21,553 nt of DNA from a virus. Under the pieces are notes generated by a model. That model did no database searches, was not told the DNA's origin, and saw only the letters and a program-made list of their open reading frames with translations. Location: the IMG/VR virus record IMGVR_UViG_3300043410_000756, positions 1 to 21,553 of that record. One strand, written 5' to 3'. Of this stretch, positions 1 to 7,957 are shown piece after piece. A program made the position numbers and the translations under genes. Position 1 is the first letter of the stretch, and the number at the start of each line of letters is the position of its first letter.

Positions 1-13
1 ACAAAGCAGATAA

Positions 14-556
14 ATGATTGACCCCGTATCCATAGGTCTAGCCGTAGCGGGCGCTAAAACCGCGATAGGTTACATCAAAGAGGCAATTGCCATTGGGCAT
101 GATATTGCTTCTATGGGTAAGGAATTGTCGTCGTTTTTCACGGCGCAAGGAGAAGTTGAAGCTGCTGCCAAAGAAGCGGAAGCAATCCGCAAAGACCCCA
201 AGCGTAATAAGGAAAAGTCTGCCACGGCAATAGCAATGGACTGTGTGTTGAGGGCTGAAGAACTGCGTATAGCCGAGCGTGAATTGCGGGATATGTTCGC
301 TATGCAAGGCAAGCTGGATATGTATAAGAAGATGTGCCAGATCAGAGCCGACATCATCAATTCGCATACCCAAGAGATAAAGGATAGGGAACGCGCCATA
401 CGCGCCAAGATAGAGAAAAAAAAAGACTCATACGATATATACAAGATTCAATCTTCACCGTTTTCGTTGTCCTTTTTGTATGCTCGATTTTTCTTGGTTC
501 GGTATATCTGTTTATCATTTGCTACATCAATTGGCACGAAATACATTTTCTGTTGA
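14..556 (+). CDS. Phage membrane-associated protein, C-terminal end probably frameshifted
   Basis: The zero-frame product is 180 aa. Residues 1-45 are a mildly hydrophobic Ala/Gly/Ile stretch opening MIDPVSIGLAVAGAK, and residues 46-137 are a charged helical region. From memory, many tailed phages carry proteins of this plan (MIDP start, charged helix, basic stretch, C-terminal membrane helix) near their structural or lysis genes; their role is not established. After three lysines (135-137, an A9 run at 416-424) the zero frame continues into a 43-residue tail unlike the family and stops at 554-556. The -1 frame instead gives a basic patch and a strong membrane helix. The start is the only good ATG; its ribosome binding site is weak. 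It may overlap the stop of an upstream gene lying outside the window (TAA at 11-13, or TGA at 15-17). The N-terminal part is secure as coding; the zero-frame tail is doubtful. Confidence 0.7.
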   Translation: MIDPVSIGLAVAGAKTAIGYIKEAIAIGHDIASMGKELSSFFTAQGEVEAAAKEAEAIRKDPKRNKEKSATAIAMDCVLRAEELRIAERELRDMFAMQGKLDMYKKMCQIRADIINSHTQEIKDRERAIRAKIEKKKDSYDIYKIQSSPFSLSFLYARFFLVRYICLSFATSIGTKYIFC

Positions 557-585
557 GATCTACATTTCCAGAACTGTATAGGTGA
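415..585 (+). other. -1 frame extension of the preceding gene encoding a membrane helix
   Basis: In the -1 frame the sequence is open from 388 (TAG at 385-387) to a TGA at 583-585 and contains no ATG, GTG or TTG start, so it can only be read by continuing from the gene at 14. Slippage on the A9 run at 416-424 (type A AAA AAA) would give a product of about 190 aa: Lys-Lys-Lys, then RLIRYIQDS, then a very hydrophobic segment of about 27 residues (roughly 147-173) and a short polar end. The -1 stop lies three bases before the next ATG and inside its ribosome binding site, as tight as other junctions here. The zero-frame stop leaves a 32-base gap. Programmed frameshifting, transcript slippage or a one-base homopolymer error would all explain this. 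Confidence 0.6.
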
Positions 586-588
586 TTT

Positions 589-852
589 ATGAACTGGCAG
601 GACATTCTCAAGGCAGTCATACCTATAGTGGTAGCATCTCTCGCTTGGCTGCTTGGGGAAGTCTCGTCGTTTAATACTCGCTTGACCAAGATCGAGGGCC
701 AGATGCCAGCCCTGATTACCCCGCAAGGTGTTCCGACCGACAGCCCGTTGTCAGCAGAGCATAGGCACAAACTCAAAGAAGATATTTACCGCGATATCCA
801 CGATTTGCAGGTTCGCGTCAAACTGATGGAAGAAAGGCAAAAGGTCAAATAA
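589..852 (+). CDS. Small single-TM protein, possible holin or lysis accessory
   Basis: The 87-aa product has one hydrophobic segment near the N-terminus (about residues 7-23, containing IPIVVASLAWLLG) followed by a polar, charged region likely to form a coiled coil at 60-87. The start ATG follows AGGTGA at good spacing, and the stop overlaps the next ATG as TAATG. Its place directly before a holin-like gene and an endolysin suggests a part in lysis, for example as a small holin, antiholin or inner-membrane accessory. No lipobox or spanin pair was seen, so a spanin role is not supported. The lysis role is inferred from topology and position only. Confidence 0.75.
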   Translation: MNWQDILKAVIPIVVASLAWLLGEVSSFNTRLTKIEGQMPALITPQGVPTDSPLSAEHRHKLKEDIYRDIHDLQVRVKLMEERQKVK

Positions 853-1358
853 TGTTTACTCTGCTTACCACGGTTGTATCTTTCCTGTCTGGCGGATTGC
901 CTAAACTGCTGGATTTCTTCCAAGACAAGTCTGACAAAAAGCACGAACTTGCTTTGGCTCAATTGCAGACTGAGCGTGAACTTGCGCTAAAGAAAGCGGG
1001 GCTTGAGGTAGAAGAACGGATTGCTCATATCCAGACCGAGCAGGTGCAGATCAACGCAGATGTATCCAACAACCAGACTGCGTTTCAGGAACGGCAGGCG
1101 CTATACGCGCACGACATAGCTATCGGTCAGGGTGCAAGCCAGTGGGTTATCAATCTTCGTGCAATGGTGCGCCCTGCGATCACTTACGGCATGTTTTTCA
1201 TGTTTGCATTCGTAGAGATATTCGGCTTTGTCTACGCATGGAAAACCGGTGTTGCTTTTGATGTGGCCCTCAACAACCTTTGGGACGATGATACCCAGAC
1301 CATATGGGCGTCTATTGTGTCGTTCTGGTTTGGAACTCAGGCTTTCGGTAAAAAATGA
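852..1358 (+). CDS. Holin-like membrane protein
   Basis: The 168-aa product has an N-terminal hydrophobic or amphipathic stretch (1-22), a long charged coiled-coil region (about 25-95), a clear membrane helix after VRPAITYGMFFMFAFVEIFG (about 106-132), and a second, weaker hydrophobic segment near the C-terminus (about 148-164, WASIVSFWFGTQAFG). This plan, with an RP-ITYG-type entry into the first strong helix and a W-x-S-x-x-x-FWFG end, resembles the three-TM holins found in gene transfer agents and many tailed phages. A holin makes inner-membrane lesions through which the endolysin reaches the wall. The gene overlaps its upstream neighbour by one base and the endolysin start by four (ATGA), so the three are likely translated together. 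No experiment or search supports the pore function here. Confidence 0.7.
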   Translation: MFTLLTTVVSFLSGGLPKLLDFFQDKSDKKHELALAQLQTERELALKKAGLEVEERIAHIQTEQVQINADVSNNQTAFQERQALYAHDIAIGQGASQWVINLRAMVRPAITYGMFFMFAFVEIFGFVYAWKTGVAFDVALNNLWDDDTQTIWASIVSFWFGTQAFGKK

Positions 1359-1807
1359 GAATGCGCGATAAAAGCGTGACAATGCTGATGCACCACGAGG
1401 GTGTGCGGTGTAAGCCTTATCAGGATTGCATTGGCTTGTGGACTGTAGGTGTTGGGCATCTGATTGGTAAAACCCTGCCGCCTGAATGGGACAAGACCTT
1501 TTCAATGGAGGAAGTCCGTGAAATGCTTAAGAAAGACCTTGCAAGATTTGAAGCAGGGGTATGCAGATTATGTCCTGATGGCCTTACTGCTGGCCGTTTT
1601 GACGCACTTGTTTCATTCGCGTTTAATGTTGGTCTAGGCCGCTTACAGAGTTCCAGTATCAGGATGAAGCATAATCGCGGTGATTATGAAGGCGCTGCCG
1701 ATGGCTTTTTGCGGTATAACAAGGCGGGCGGTAAGGTTTTCAGGGGTCTTGTTAACCGCCGTAATGACGAGCGAGCGGTTTATTTAGGAGTAAAGGAATT
1801 TAAATGA
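1355..1807 (+). CDS. Endolysin, T4-type lysozyme (GH24)
   Basis: This is a muramidase cutting the beta-1,4 bond between N-acetylmuramic acid and N-acetylglucosamine. The catalytic triad is visible: E15 in HHEG, D24 in YQDC, and T30 in LWTVGVGH. The E-to-D (9) and D-to-T (6) spacing equals that of T4 lysozyme E11/D20/T26. Downstream, the FDALVSFAFNVG helix and the GLVNRRNDERAVY end are typical of phage GH24 enzymes, and 150 aa is a normal length. There is no signal peptide or N-terminal anchor, so export should depend on the holin-like gene just upstream. The start overlaps the previous stop (ATGA); a second in-frame ATG two codons later is possible. It ends in an ATGA overlap with the adaptor gene, joining lysis to tail genes. 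Confidence 0.95.
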   Translation: MRMRDKSVTMLMHHEGVRCKPYQDCIGLWTVGVGHLIGKTLPPEWDKTFSMEEVREMLKKDLARFEAGVCRLCPDGLTAGRFDALVSFAFNVGLGRLQSSSIRMKHNRGDYEGAADGFLRYNKAGGKVFRGLVNRRNDERAVYLGVKEFK

Positions 1808-2439
1808 CCACTGCCTCTGTAATGACTTACGATTCGCTGGTGTTGAATATCCAGCAATATCTTGAACGGACGGATGAGCAAACTATTGCTCAGATTCCTA
1901 ATTTCATCATGTTGGCAGAGCAGGTTATTGCCAGCCAGATCAAGTTTTTGGGTAATTTGACGGTTGCAGAAAGCACGATGACCACTGGTAATCCGGTGCT
2001 GGATAAGCCTGTGCGGTGGCACAAGACTGTTTCCATGAATGTAACGGTAGATGGTCAGCGTCAGCCTATTTTCCTGCGAAAGTATGAATACCTGCGGGAA
2101 TATGCGCCTGATTCTACGTCTACGGATGTGCCGAAATATTATTCGGATTATGACTACACGCACTGGTTAGTAGCCCCGACTCCGGATCAGGATTACTCTT
2201 TTGAGGTTCTTTATTACGAGCGAGTCCAGCCGCTGGATTCAACTAATCAGACTAACTGGTTTACGATTTATGCGCCGCAAGCACTGCTTTACGGGTCACT
2301 TTTGCAGGCAATGCCTTATCTTAAAAACGATGAGCGCATACCTATGTGGCAGCAACAATACGATTTGATTATCAACACGCTCAAGCAAGAAGACATTCTC
2401 CGCACTGGGGATCGTCAAGCGGTTGCAATGGATAGCTAG
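1804..2439 (+). CDS. Head-tail adaptor protein (SU10 adaptor-like)
   Basis: The 211-aa product begins with a helical region (residues 5-50, with FIMLAEQVIASQIK) and continues with beta-rich segments holding PIFLRKYEYLREYAP, the acidic-aromatic YYSDYDYTHWLVAPTP and a C-terminal helix pair. This is the pattern I associate with the adaptor family named after phage SU10, which forms a dodecameric ring under the portal and passes DNA to the nozzle. The nozzle-like gene two positions downstream fits. The ATG overlaps the endolysin stop and is preceded by AAAGGAATTT. Family assignment is from memory of the motif pattern; a tail-tubular-A or gp4-like connector is the main alternative, with much the same role. 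Confidence 0.75.
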   Translation: MTTASVMTYDSLVLNIQQYLERTDEQTIAQIPNFIMLAEQVIASQIKFLGNLTVAESTMTTGNPVLDKPVRWHKTVSMNVTVDGQRQPIFLRKYEYLREYAPDSTSTDVPKYYSDYDYTHWLVAPTPDQDYSFEVLYYERVQPLDSTNQTNWFTIYAPQALLYGSLLQAMPYLKNDERIPMWQQQYDLIINTLKQEDILRTGDRQAVAMDS

Positions 2440-2447
2440 GAGTAAAT

Positions 2448-3689
2448 ATGTCTTATAACTCGCCGTTTACGGGAAACGTAATCCAGCCGACTGACGTTTC
2501 TTTTGAGTCGATTACACTCACTGAGAATACGCAGCTTTTCTGGCCTTTTGACGGTAATGGAACTGAAACTTACGCAGCAAGGATTATGGAGGTTTCTGCT
2601 AATTCAGCAGGTCTAGAATTGTGGATGCCGCCTGCTAATCAGGCTTCTGTAGGGCAAGATGCTCTTATTCGTAATGTTGGTAGTTATTCTTTTACGGTCA
2701 AAGATTATGATGGGACTAATACCATCATTACAATTGGAACGAGTGCTACTGCCAATTCTGAGTATATTTACATCACTGACAATGGTGATGAACAGGGAAC
2801 TTGGGGAAGAATCGCATTTGGCGCAGGAACTTCGAGCGTAGATGCTGCGACGCTTGCCGGATATGGATTGGTCGCGCAAAACACTACGCTTAATCAATCT
2901 TCGCCCGTTACCACCACATCTAGTAACGCAACATTAACTTCTACTGATCGTGGTGGACTTCTTGTGTGGACTGGTGGCGCTGGCACTATTACGCTTGATG
3001 CTGCCTCTACGCTTGGAAATAACTGGTTTACTCAAGTAAGAAATAGTGGAACAGGTCTTTTGACGATTGCTTGTAGTGGGTCTGATGAATTTAACGGCTC
3101 TGCATCTGTTGGTTTGCAGCCTAGTGATTCTTGTTTTATTGCCTGTTCTGGTAACTCTTTCTATTCTGTAGGGCTTGGTAGAAACACGCAGTTTAACTTT
3201 AGCTTGTTGGTCAAAACTGTTAGCTCTGGGACTTATACCCTTACGTCTTCTGAAGCCTCTAACGTCATTCAGAAGTATGTAAGTAGTGGATATTTGACTG
3301 GTAATGTGACGATTATTGTCCCGCCGACCATTCAAGTTTATTACATTGAAAATGCAACTACTAATAGCCCGGGAAACACTTACACGGTAACGATTACCAC
3401 AAATACTGGCGGTTCTACGGCGAGTTTAACCCCTGGTCAGCAAGCTACGCTTATTTGCGATTCTCAGAATATTCTGAATGCAAATAACGTGATTGCTGGT
3501 GCGGCTTCTTATAGCCTACCTGATGGAAATGTAACCTCCCCAGCATTGTATTTTGGATCAGAAACTAATACGGGCGTTTACAGAGCAAGTTCTGGCAATT
3601 TTAATATTGCAATTCTTGGCACAAATCAATTTACACTTACATCTTCCGGACTCACTATTCCTAGCGGGATTTCCGGTGGGACGTTTTAA
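2448..3689 (+). CDS. Tail fibre or decorating virion protein
   Basis: The 413-aa product is rich in Ser, Thr, Asn and Gly, with very few charged residues and many short beta-type stretches, as in trimeric fibre shafts. Residues 1-135 form a region that many phages place next to the adaptor gene (LFWPFDGNG, then PPANQASVGQDALIRN, then DAATLAGYG) and that probably anchors the protein to the virion. The C-terminal segment around 366-413 carries SPALYFGSETNTGVYRASSG, a motif recurring in tail fibre ends. The start has a good binding site (TAGGAG) and the stop overlaps the nozzle ATG by one base. No intramolecular chaperone peptidase or enzymatic depolymerase motif is visible. The receptor-binding role is inferred. 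Confidence 0.7.
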   Translation: MSYNSPFTGNVIQPTDVSFESITLTENTQLFWPFDGNGTETYAARIMEVSANSAGLELWMPPANQASVGQDALIRNVGSYSFTVKDYDGTNTIITIGTSATANSEYIYITDNGDEQGTWGRIAFGAGTSSVDAATLAGYGLVAQNTTLNQSSPVTTTSSNATLTSTDRGGLLVWTGGAGTITLDAASTLGNNWFTQVRNSGTGLLTIACSGSDEFNGSASVGLQPSDSCFIACSGNSFYSVGLGRNTQFNFSLLVKTVSSGTYTLTSSEASNVIQKYVSSGYLTGNVTIIVPPTIQVYYIENATTNSPGNTYTVTITTNTGGSTASLTPGQQATLICDSQNILNANNVIAGAASYSLPDGNVTSPALYFGSETNTGVYRASSGNFNIAILGTNQFTLTSSGLTIPSGISGGTF

Positions 3690-5500
3690 TGACTAAAAAA
3701 GTCTTTGCTCTTGACACAAAGTCAGGCATACAGCGTGACGGAACTGTTTTAGATAAGCAGTTCTATAACGATGGTGAGTGGGTAAGATTCCAGCGTGGGC
3801 GTCCGCGTAAGGTGGGGGGTTATCGTCAGATGACCAACCAAATTACCGGATATTCCCGTGGTATTTATCTGGACTCAGAAAACGGCGTAAACCGCGTATT
3901 TAACGGGTATAGCGGTGGTTTACAGCGGTTTGAATGTGACAATAATGGTATTGGTTCAGGGGTGACGGATTACACGTTTGCATCGCATTTTACAGCGTCT
4001 GACAAGAATCTCTGGCAGTTTGATGGATTCTTCGATGCTACGGGTGGGAATAATAATCTATTGCTTGCTCATCCGGGGCAAAACCTTGCGGCCATTGACA
4101 ATACAATCAATACGACTGTTTTGGCGGGTGATCCTGCTGGCACCACCATGTCACCCCTTCAAGATACGCAGGGGACGGCTCCTACCAATGACTATATAGA
4201 CGTATCTGGCGGGGTTGTAGCCTTACATCCGTATGTTTTCGTTTACGGCAATAACGGGCTTATCAAAAACTGTTCCGCTGGTAACGTATTTGACTGGAAT
4301 TCACCTGAATCTAACGAGGTAAACGTAGCCAGCCAGAAGATTGTAAAGGGTTTGTCTGTTCGTGGCGGCTCTAACGCGCCTTCTGGCCTTTTCTGGGCGC
4401 TTGATTCGTTGATCCGCGTTAGTTATACGCCTACCACGATTACTACTGGTTCAGGATCACAACAGCTTTACTGGCGTTACGACATTATTGGTAGTTCATC
4501 TATTCTTTCCAGCCAATGCGTTATTGAGTATGACGGCATTTACTTCTGGATTGGTAGTGATCGGTTTTTTGCTTATAACGGCACTATTGTTGATTTGCCG
4601 AATAACATGAACCAGAACTACTTTTTTGACAATTTAAATTACGCGCAACGTCAGAAAGTATGGGCTTCTAAGGTTACCCGTTTCGGTGAGATTTGGTGGT
4701 TTTACCCTCGTGGGAATTCTACCGAGTGTAATGACGCTATTATTTATAATGTCAGGGAAAAGATTTGGTATGACGCTGGGCAAGCTTTAGGAGCTTACAG
4801 GACTGCCGGATATTACTCTCAGGTCTTTCATTACCCTATCTGGGCTGGTGAGGATTTAACGGAGCAAGAAACCGTTATTACACAAGATATTGATATTACC
4901 AATGGTAGTGATGTGATTGTTACCGATATCAGCAATGCTTTATATGTTGGGATGATTATCGTTGCTAATGGAGTTCCGGATGGGGCTACTATTGTCGCCA
5001 TAGAGCCTAGTGCAACTAAGGGTAAATACGATATTACAATCTCAGATAATTGCATAGATACAAATACGGTATCTGCTCAATTTCAATCTGTCCCAAATCT
5101 TATAAGCCTGTGGCAGCATGAAATTGGTACTGATCGTGTAATAGGCCAGAACGAATACGCTGTCAGGTCATCTTTTGAGACTAACGACTTGGGGTGGGTT
5201 TCTGGTGGGCCTTCTCAGCCTTCTCCTGTTGGGGAGAATAAGTGGTTACATCTGGAACGGGTAGAGCCTGATTTTATTCAATCAGGCGAAATGGAAATGT
5301 ATGTTACTGGTCGTCCTTTTGCTCAGTCTGAAGATAAGACTACTGGCCCTTATCCGTTTGATCCTGACACAAATAAAATTGACCTACGGGAACAGCGTCG
5401 GGAATTGCGGTTAAAGTTTGTAAGTGATGTGCAGGGCGGGAATTATCAGCTTGGCACGCTCTTGTTGAATGCTGATTTTGGCGATACGAGACCTTACTAA
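3689..5500 (+). CDS. Tail nozzle / DNA-stabilisation protein (P22 gp10-like)
   Basis: This 603-aa protein begins with SGIQRDGTVLDKQFYNDGEW and a Gly-Gly-Tyr turn (RKVGGYRQM), the opening of nozzle or packaged-DNA-stabilisation proteins in podoviruses. It continues through repeated beta-propeller-like blades with tryptophans and aromatic-Gly turns, such as GIYFWIGSDRFFAYNG and EIWWFYPRGNSTECNDAIIYN. Such proteins close the portal-adaptor channel and form the short tail tube. Residues about 390-468 look like an inserted domain (VGMIIVANGVPDGATIVAIE), after which the propeller-like pattern resumes. The protein ends with LREQRRELRLKFVSD. The start overlaps the fibre stop as TAATG and the end overlaps the next gene the same way. 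Confidence 0.8.
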   Translation: MTKKVFALDTKSGIQRDGTVLDKQFYNDGEWVRFQRGRPRKVGGYRQMTNQITGYSRGIYLDSENGVNRVFNGYSGGLQRFECDNNGIGSGVTDYTFASHFTASDKNLWQFDGFFDATGGNNNLLLAHPGQNLAAIDNTINTTVLAGDPAGTTMSPLQDTQGTAPTNDYIDVSGGVVALHPYVFVYGNNGLIKNCSAGNVFDWNSPESNEVNVASQKIVKGLSVRGGSNAPSGLFWALDSLIRVSYTPTTITTGSGSQQLYWRYDIIGSSSILSSQCVIEYDGIYFWIGSDRFFAYNGTIVDLPNNMNQNYFFDNLNYAQRQKVWASKVTRFGEIWWFYPRGNSTECNDAIIYNVREKIWYDAGQALGAYRTAGYYSQVFHYPIWAGEDLTEQETVITQDIDITNGSDVIVTDISNALYVGMIIVANGVPDGATIVAIEPSATKGKYDITISDNCIDTNTVSAQFQSVPNLISLWQHEIGTDRVIGQNEYAVRSSFETNDLGWVSGGPSQPSPVGENKWLHLERVEPDFIQSGEMEMYVTGRPFAQSEDKTTGPYPFDPDTNKIDLREQRRELRLKFVSDVQGGNYQLGTLLLNADFGDTRPY

Positions 5501-5748
5501 TGGCTCTATCGCTTATTTATGATCAGAGATACCATTCGTTTGAATCGTGGTCTTCTCTTATGGTCGAGGCATATGCAGGGCAGCAATTGGCTATTGGGAT
5601 ACCAGAAAACCAGTGGAAAGATTGGGCAACTGGATTGATGGCTATTGATATATTTCAGACTGAAGCATTGCCATCGCCTAATTTGTTTAATGATTGGCGT
5701 GATTGGGTAGATGCCATCAGGAATGCTGTTAATCAAAAAGTGCAATAA
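5500..5748 (+). CDS. Small conserved virion-region protein, function unknown
   Basis: The 82-aa product is rich in Trp (five, including SFESWSS, NQWKDWATG and FNDWRDWVDAI). It has no membrane segment and no zinc knuckle. Its start overlaps the nozzle stop by one base, and the sequence ends in a short helix (WVDAIRNAVNQKVQ). Small proteins of this kind often sit between nozzle and ejection-protein genes in short-tailed phages; a minor tail component is possible, but no function can be read from the sequence. Codon use matches the flanking structural genes, which supports it being real. Confidence 0.7.
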   Translation: MALSLIYDQRYHSFESWSSLMVEAYAGQQLAIGIPENQWKDWATGLMAIDIFQTEALPSPNLFNDWRDWVDAIRNAVNQKVQ

Positions 5749-5765
5749 ATTATGAGTATTCAGCC

Positions 5766-7955
5766 ATGATTAATTACGGCGATCTTTACAATAAAGCTGC
5801 TTCTAGTTTTGAAAATTTGTCTCAACAAGACAAAATGGCTAGTCAAGGTCTTTATTTGCAGTTTGTAGATGAAAGTGGGAACCCTCATTATGTAAATGCG
5901 GCTGGAGAGACTGCCCAAACAGGAGATATGTCTACCGCCGAATTTGCGAATCAACAGGTTCCATTTAACTCTCAAGATTGGTTTAACCAGCAAGGAATAA
6001 TTCCTGTAAGCGGACGATTTGACCCTAATATTAGAGAAGGCATTCAAGATGCCGTTGCTCAAAAGTATGGGTTCCCTAACTATGATGTGATGCTTAGATA
6101 TACAACCGGCCCCGGTCAGTATGTAAATGATCCATCATTAGGATTGCTTTGGGTTCCAAATAATAAAGATTATCAATCTTGGAATCGTGATTATGTAGGG
6201 GCTTTGAACCAAAGCATAAGAGACCCTATAACCAGTTTTGTTGATAGGGGCGGTCTTGTAGCCGCTCTTGCAAGTGGAATTGGTGGGCTTTCCGGTGCTA
6301 TAGGTGCTGCTCCTGCTGCTGAAGCTGCTGTTGCTCCAACCTCTATTGTTGACCAGATTGTTAGTAATCTACCCTCTGTATCAACGATGGCTAAGAATGC
6401 TGCCATTAATGCAGTTACTCAGCTTGCAACCACTGGTAATGTAGACCCCGCAAAAGTATTGACCTCTGTTGCCACTGGTGCTGTAGGAACGGCTGTAGGA
6501 GCAACTGTTGGGCAAGACGTATTATCGGCAACTGATAGTGCTTTAGCGGCTTCTGTAGCTTCTGGTGCTGCTAAAGGAGCATTACAGGCTGTAATTACAG
6601 GGGCAGACCCTCTTCAGACTGCTTTGGCGTCTGGAGCGGCTTCTGGGCTTGGTTCCGTCGCTAAAGATGTCGGAATTAATGTCCCGCAGTCTGTTATTAA
6701 TTCCGTAGTCAATTCTGTAGCGAGTGGAGCGCCGCTTAGTCAAACACTGACAGGTGCCGCACTTACAATTGGTACGGGATTGGCTAAAGACGCAGTACTT
6801 GGCACTCAGGCTCCAGCGCCTGTGGATACTGGCGTTCCGTCTATTCCAGATCAATCTGCTGTTCAAGTATCAGCGGCACCGCAAGCTGAACAGCCTGTTG
6901 ATGTTGCGCTTGATAGTGCTGGTCAACAAACTGTTGCTCAATCGTCTGGTGCGCTGCCGTCTGGGGCTGATCAAGTTGCAGAACAGCCAGCTAATAAAGT
7001 AATAGATGTCCAAAATAATCCAGACAATACGTCAACATATACTTTTGATGATGGATCGACAATAACCTCTGATACGAGTGGTAATGTCGTGTCTGTAACA
7101 AATGCAATCACAGACACTTCTGCTCAAAATGTAGCGGATACTGGTTCTCAATATCATAATGAATATACCGGAAGCTATGTAACCGATACTGGTCAAGGCA
7201 CTCAGGTTATTGGGGATTACGTACAGCCTTCTACAACAACAGATCAGTCTGCTGGGGCGCTTCCTACAAGGCTTCCAGTTGTGGATGTAACGGCTAATGC
7301 AACAGATAATCCGTACGATACTGGGGAAAATTTAGTTAATAATTTCACCACGACTGCTCCTGTTGTTACTACTACAGTTCCTGTTTCTGGTAGTTCTACG
7401 GCATCTTCAGCGGCATCTACAGGGACGGCGGCAAGTAACGCAGCTACTACTCCAAAAGCATCAGATATATCTACTTACATACCGCCTATTCCGGGCTATT
7501 TGCGGCCTACAGAACTATCTACAGGCGCTGTTTCTCAGGCTCCTCCGTTATGGGCTGGTATTGACCCCAGACTAGCGCAAATACTGACGCAAAGGGCGGC
7601 TCATGGGGGTCAAATTCATCCTCGGTTGATGAAGGTGTTACATGAAAGGGGCGGGGAGTTAGTGCCGGGGCCGGAAAACAGGCTCTACATGCGCCATGCC
7701 AAGAGGGGATTTGCGGTAGAAGGCCCGGGGACTGGGCAATCTGATGATATTCCGACCATGCTTTCTCAGGATGAATATGTAATTGACGCGGATACCGTGG
7801 CGGCTTTGGGGGATGGTTCCTCTAAAGCTGGTGCGGAGGCTTTGGACAAAATGCGTGAAGAAATCAGAAGGCACAAGCGGTCTGCCCCTGTTGATAAAAT
7901 ACCCCCAAAGGCCAAAAGTCCTTTGGAATACTTGAAGATGGCTAAAAGGAAATAA
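5766..7955 (+). CDS. Large internal virion / ejection-like protein
   Basis: The 729-aa product has three parts. Residues 1-160 are mixed and soluble (many Gln, Asn and aromatics). Residues 160-345 are almost wholly Ala, Gly, Val, Ser and Thr with repeated short helices (for example AAINAVTQLA, ASGAAKGALQAVITG), as in proteins that insert into membranes during genome delivery. Residues 345-590 are a Gln/Thr/Ser/Ala-rich disordered linker. The C-terminal domain carries GPGTGQSDDIPTMLSQDEYV (starting at residue 653) followed by IDADTVAALGDGS, a motif common at the ends of phage internal or tail proteins. Spacing to the previous gene is 17 bases with a weak binding site. Ejection function is inferred from composition and position; no transglycosylase motif is visible. 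Confidence 0.7.
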   Translation: MINYGDLYNKAASSFENLSQQDKMASQGLYLQFVDESGNPHYVNAAGETAQTGDMSTAEFANQQVPFNSQDWFNQQGIIPVSGRFDPNIREGIQDAVAQKYGFPNYDVMLRYTTGPGQYVNDPSLGLLWVPNNKDYQSWNRDYVGALNQSIRDPITSFVDRGGLVAALASGIGGLSGAIGAAPAAEAAVAPTSIVDQIVSNLPSVSTMAKNAAINAVTQLATTGNVDPAKVLTSVATGAVGTAVGATVGQDVLSATDSALAASVASGAAKGALQAVITGADPLQTALASGAASGLGSVAKDVGINVPQSVINSVVNSVASGAPLSQTLTGAALTIGTGLAKDAVLGTQAPAPVDTGVPSIPDQSAVQVSAAPQAEQPVDVALDSAGQQTVAQSSGALPSGADQVAEQPANKVIDVQNNPDNTSTYTFDDGSTITSDTSGNVVSVTNAITDTSAQNVADTGSQYHNEYTGSYVTDTGQGTQVIGDYVQPSTTTDQSAGALPTRLPVVDVTANATDNPYDTGENLVNNFTTTAPVVTTTVPVSGSSTASSAASTGTAASNAATTPKASDISTYIPPIPGYLRPTELSTGAVSQAPPLWAGIDPRLAQILTQRAAHGGQIHPRLMKVLHERGGELVPGPENRLYMRHAKRGFAVEGPGTGQSDDIPTMLSQDEYVIDADTVAALGDGSSKAGAEALDKMREEIRRHKRSAPVDKIPPKAKSPLEYLKMAKRK

Positions 7956-7957
7956 TC

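Noticed and set aside
589-1358. Spanin pair in the lysis cassette
   Set aside because: No lipobox or outer-membrane lipoprotein was seen, and the membrane topology of the two small genes fits holin types better.
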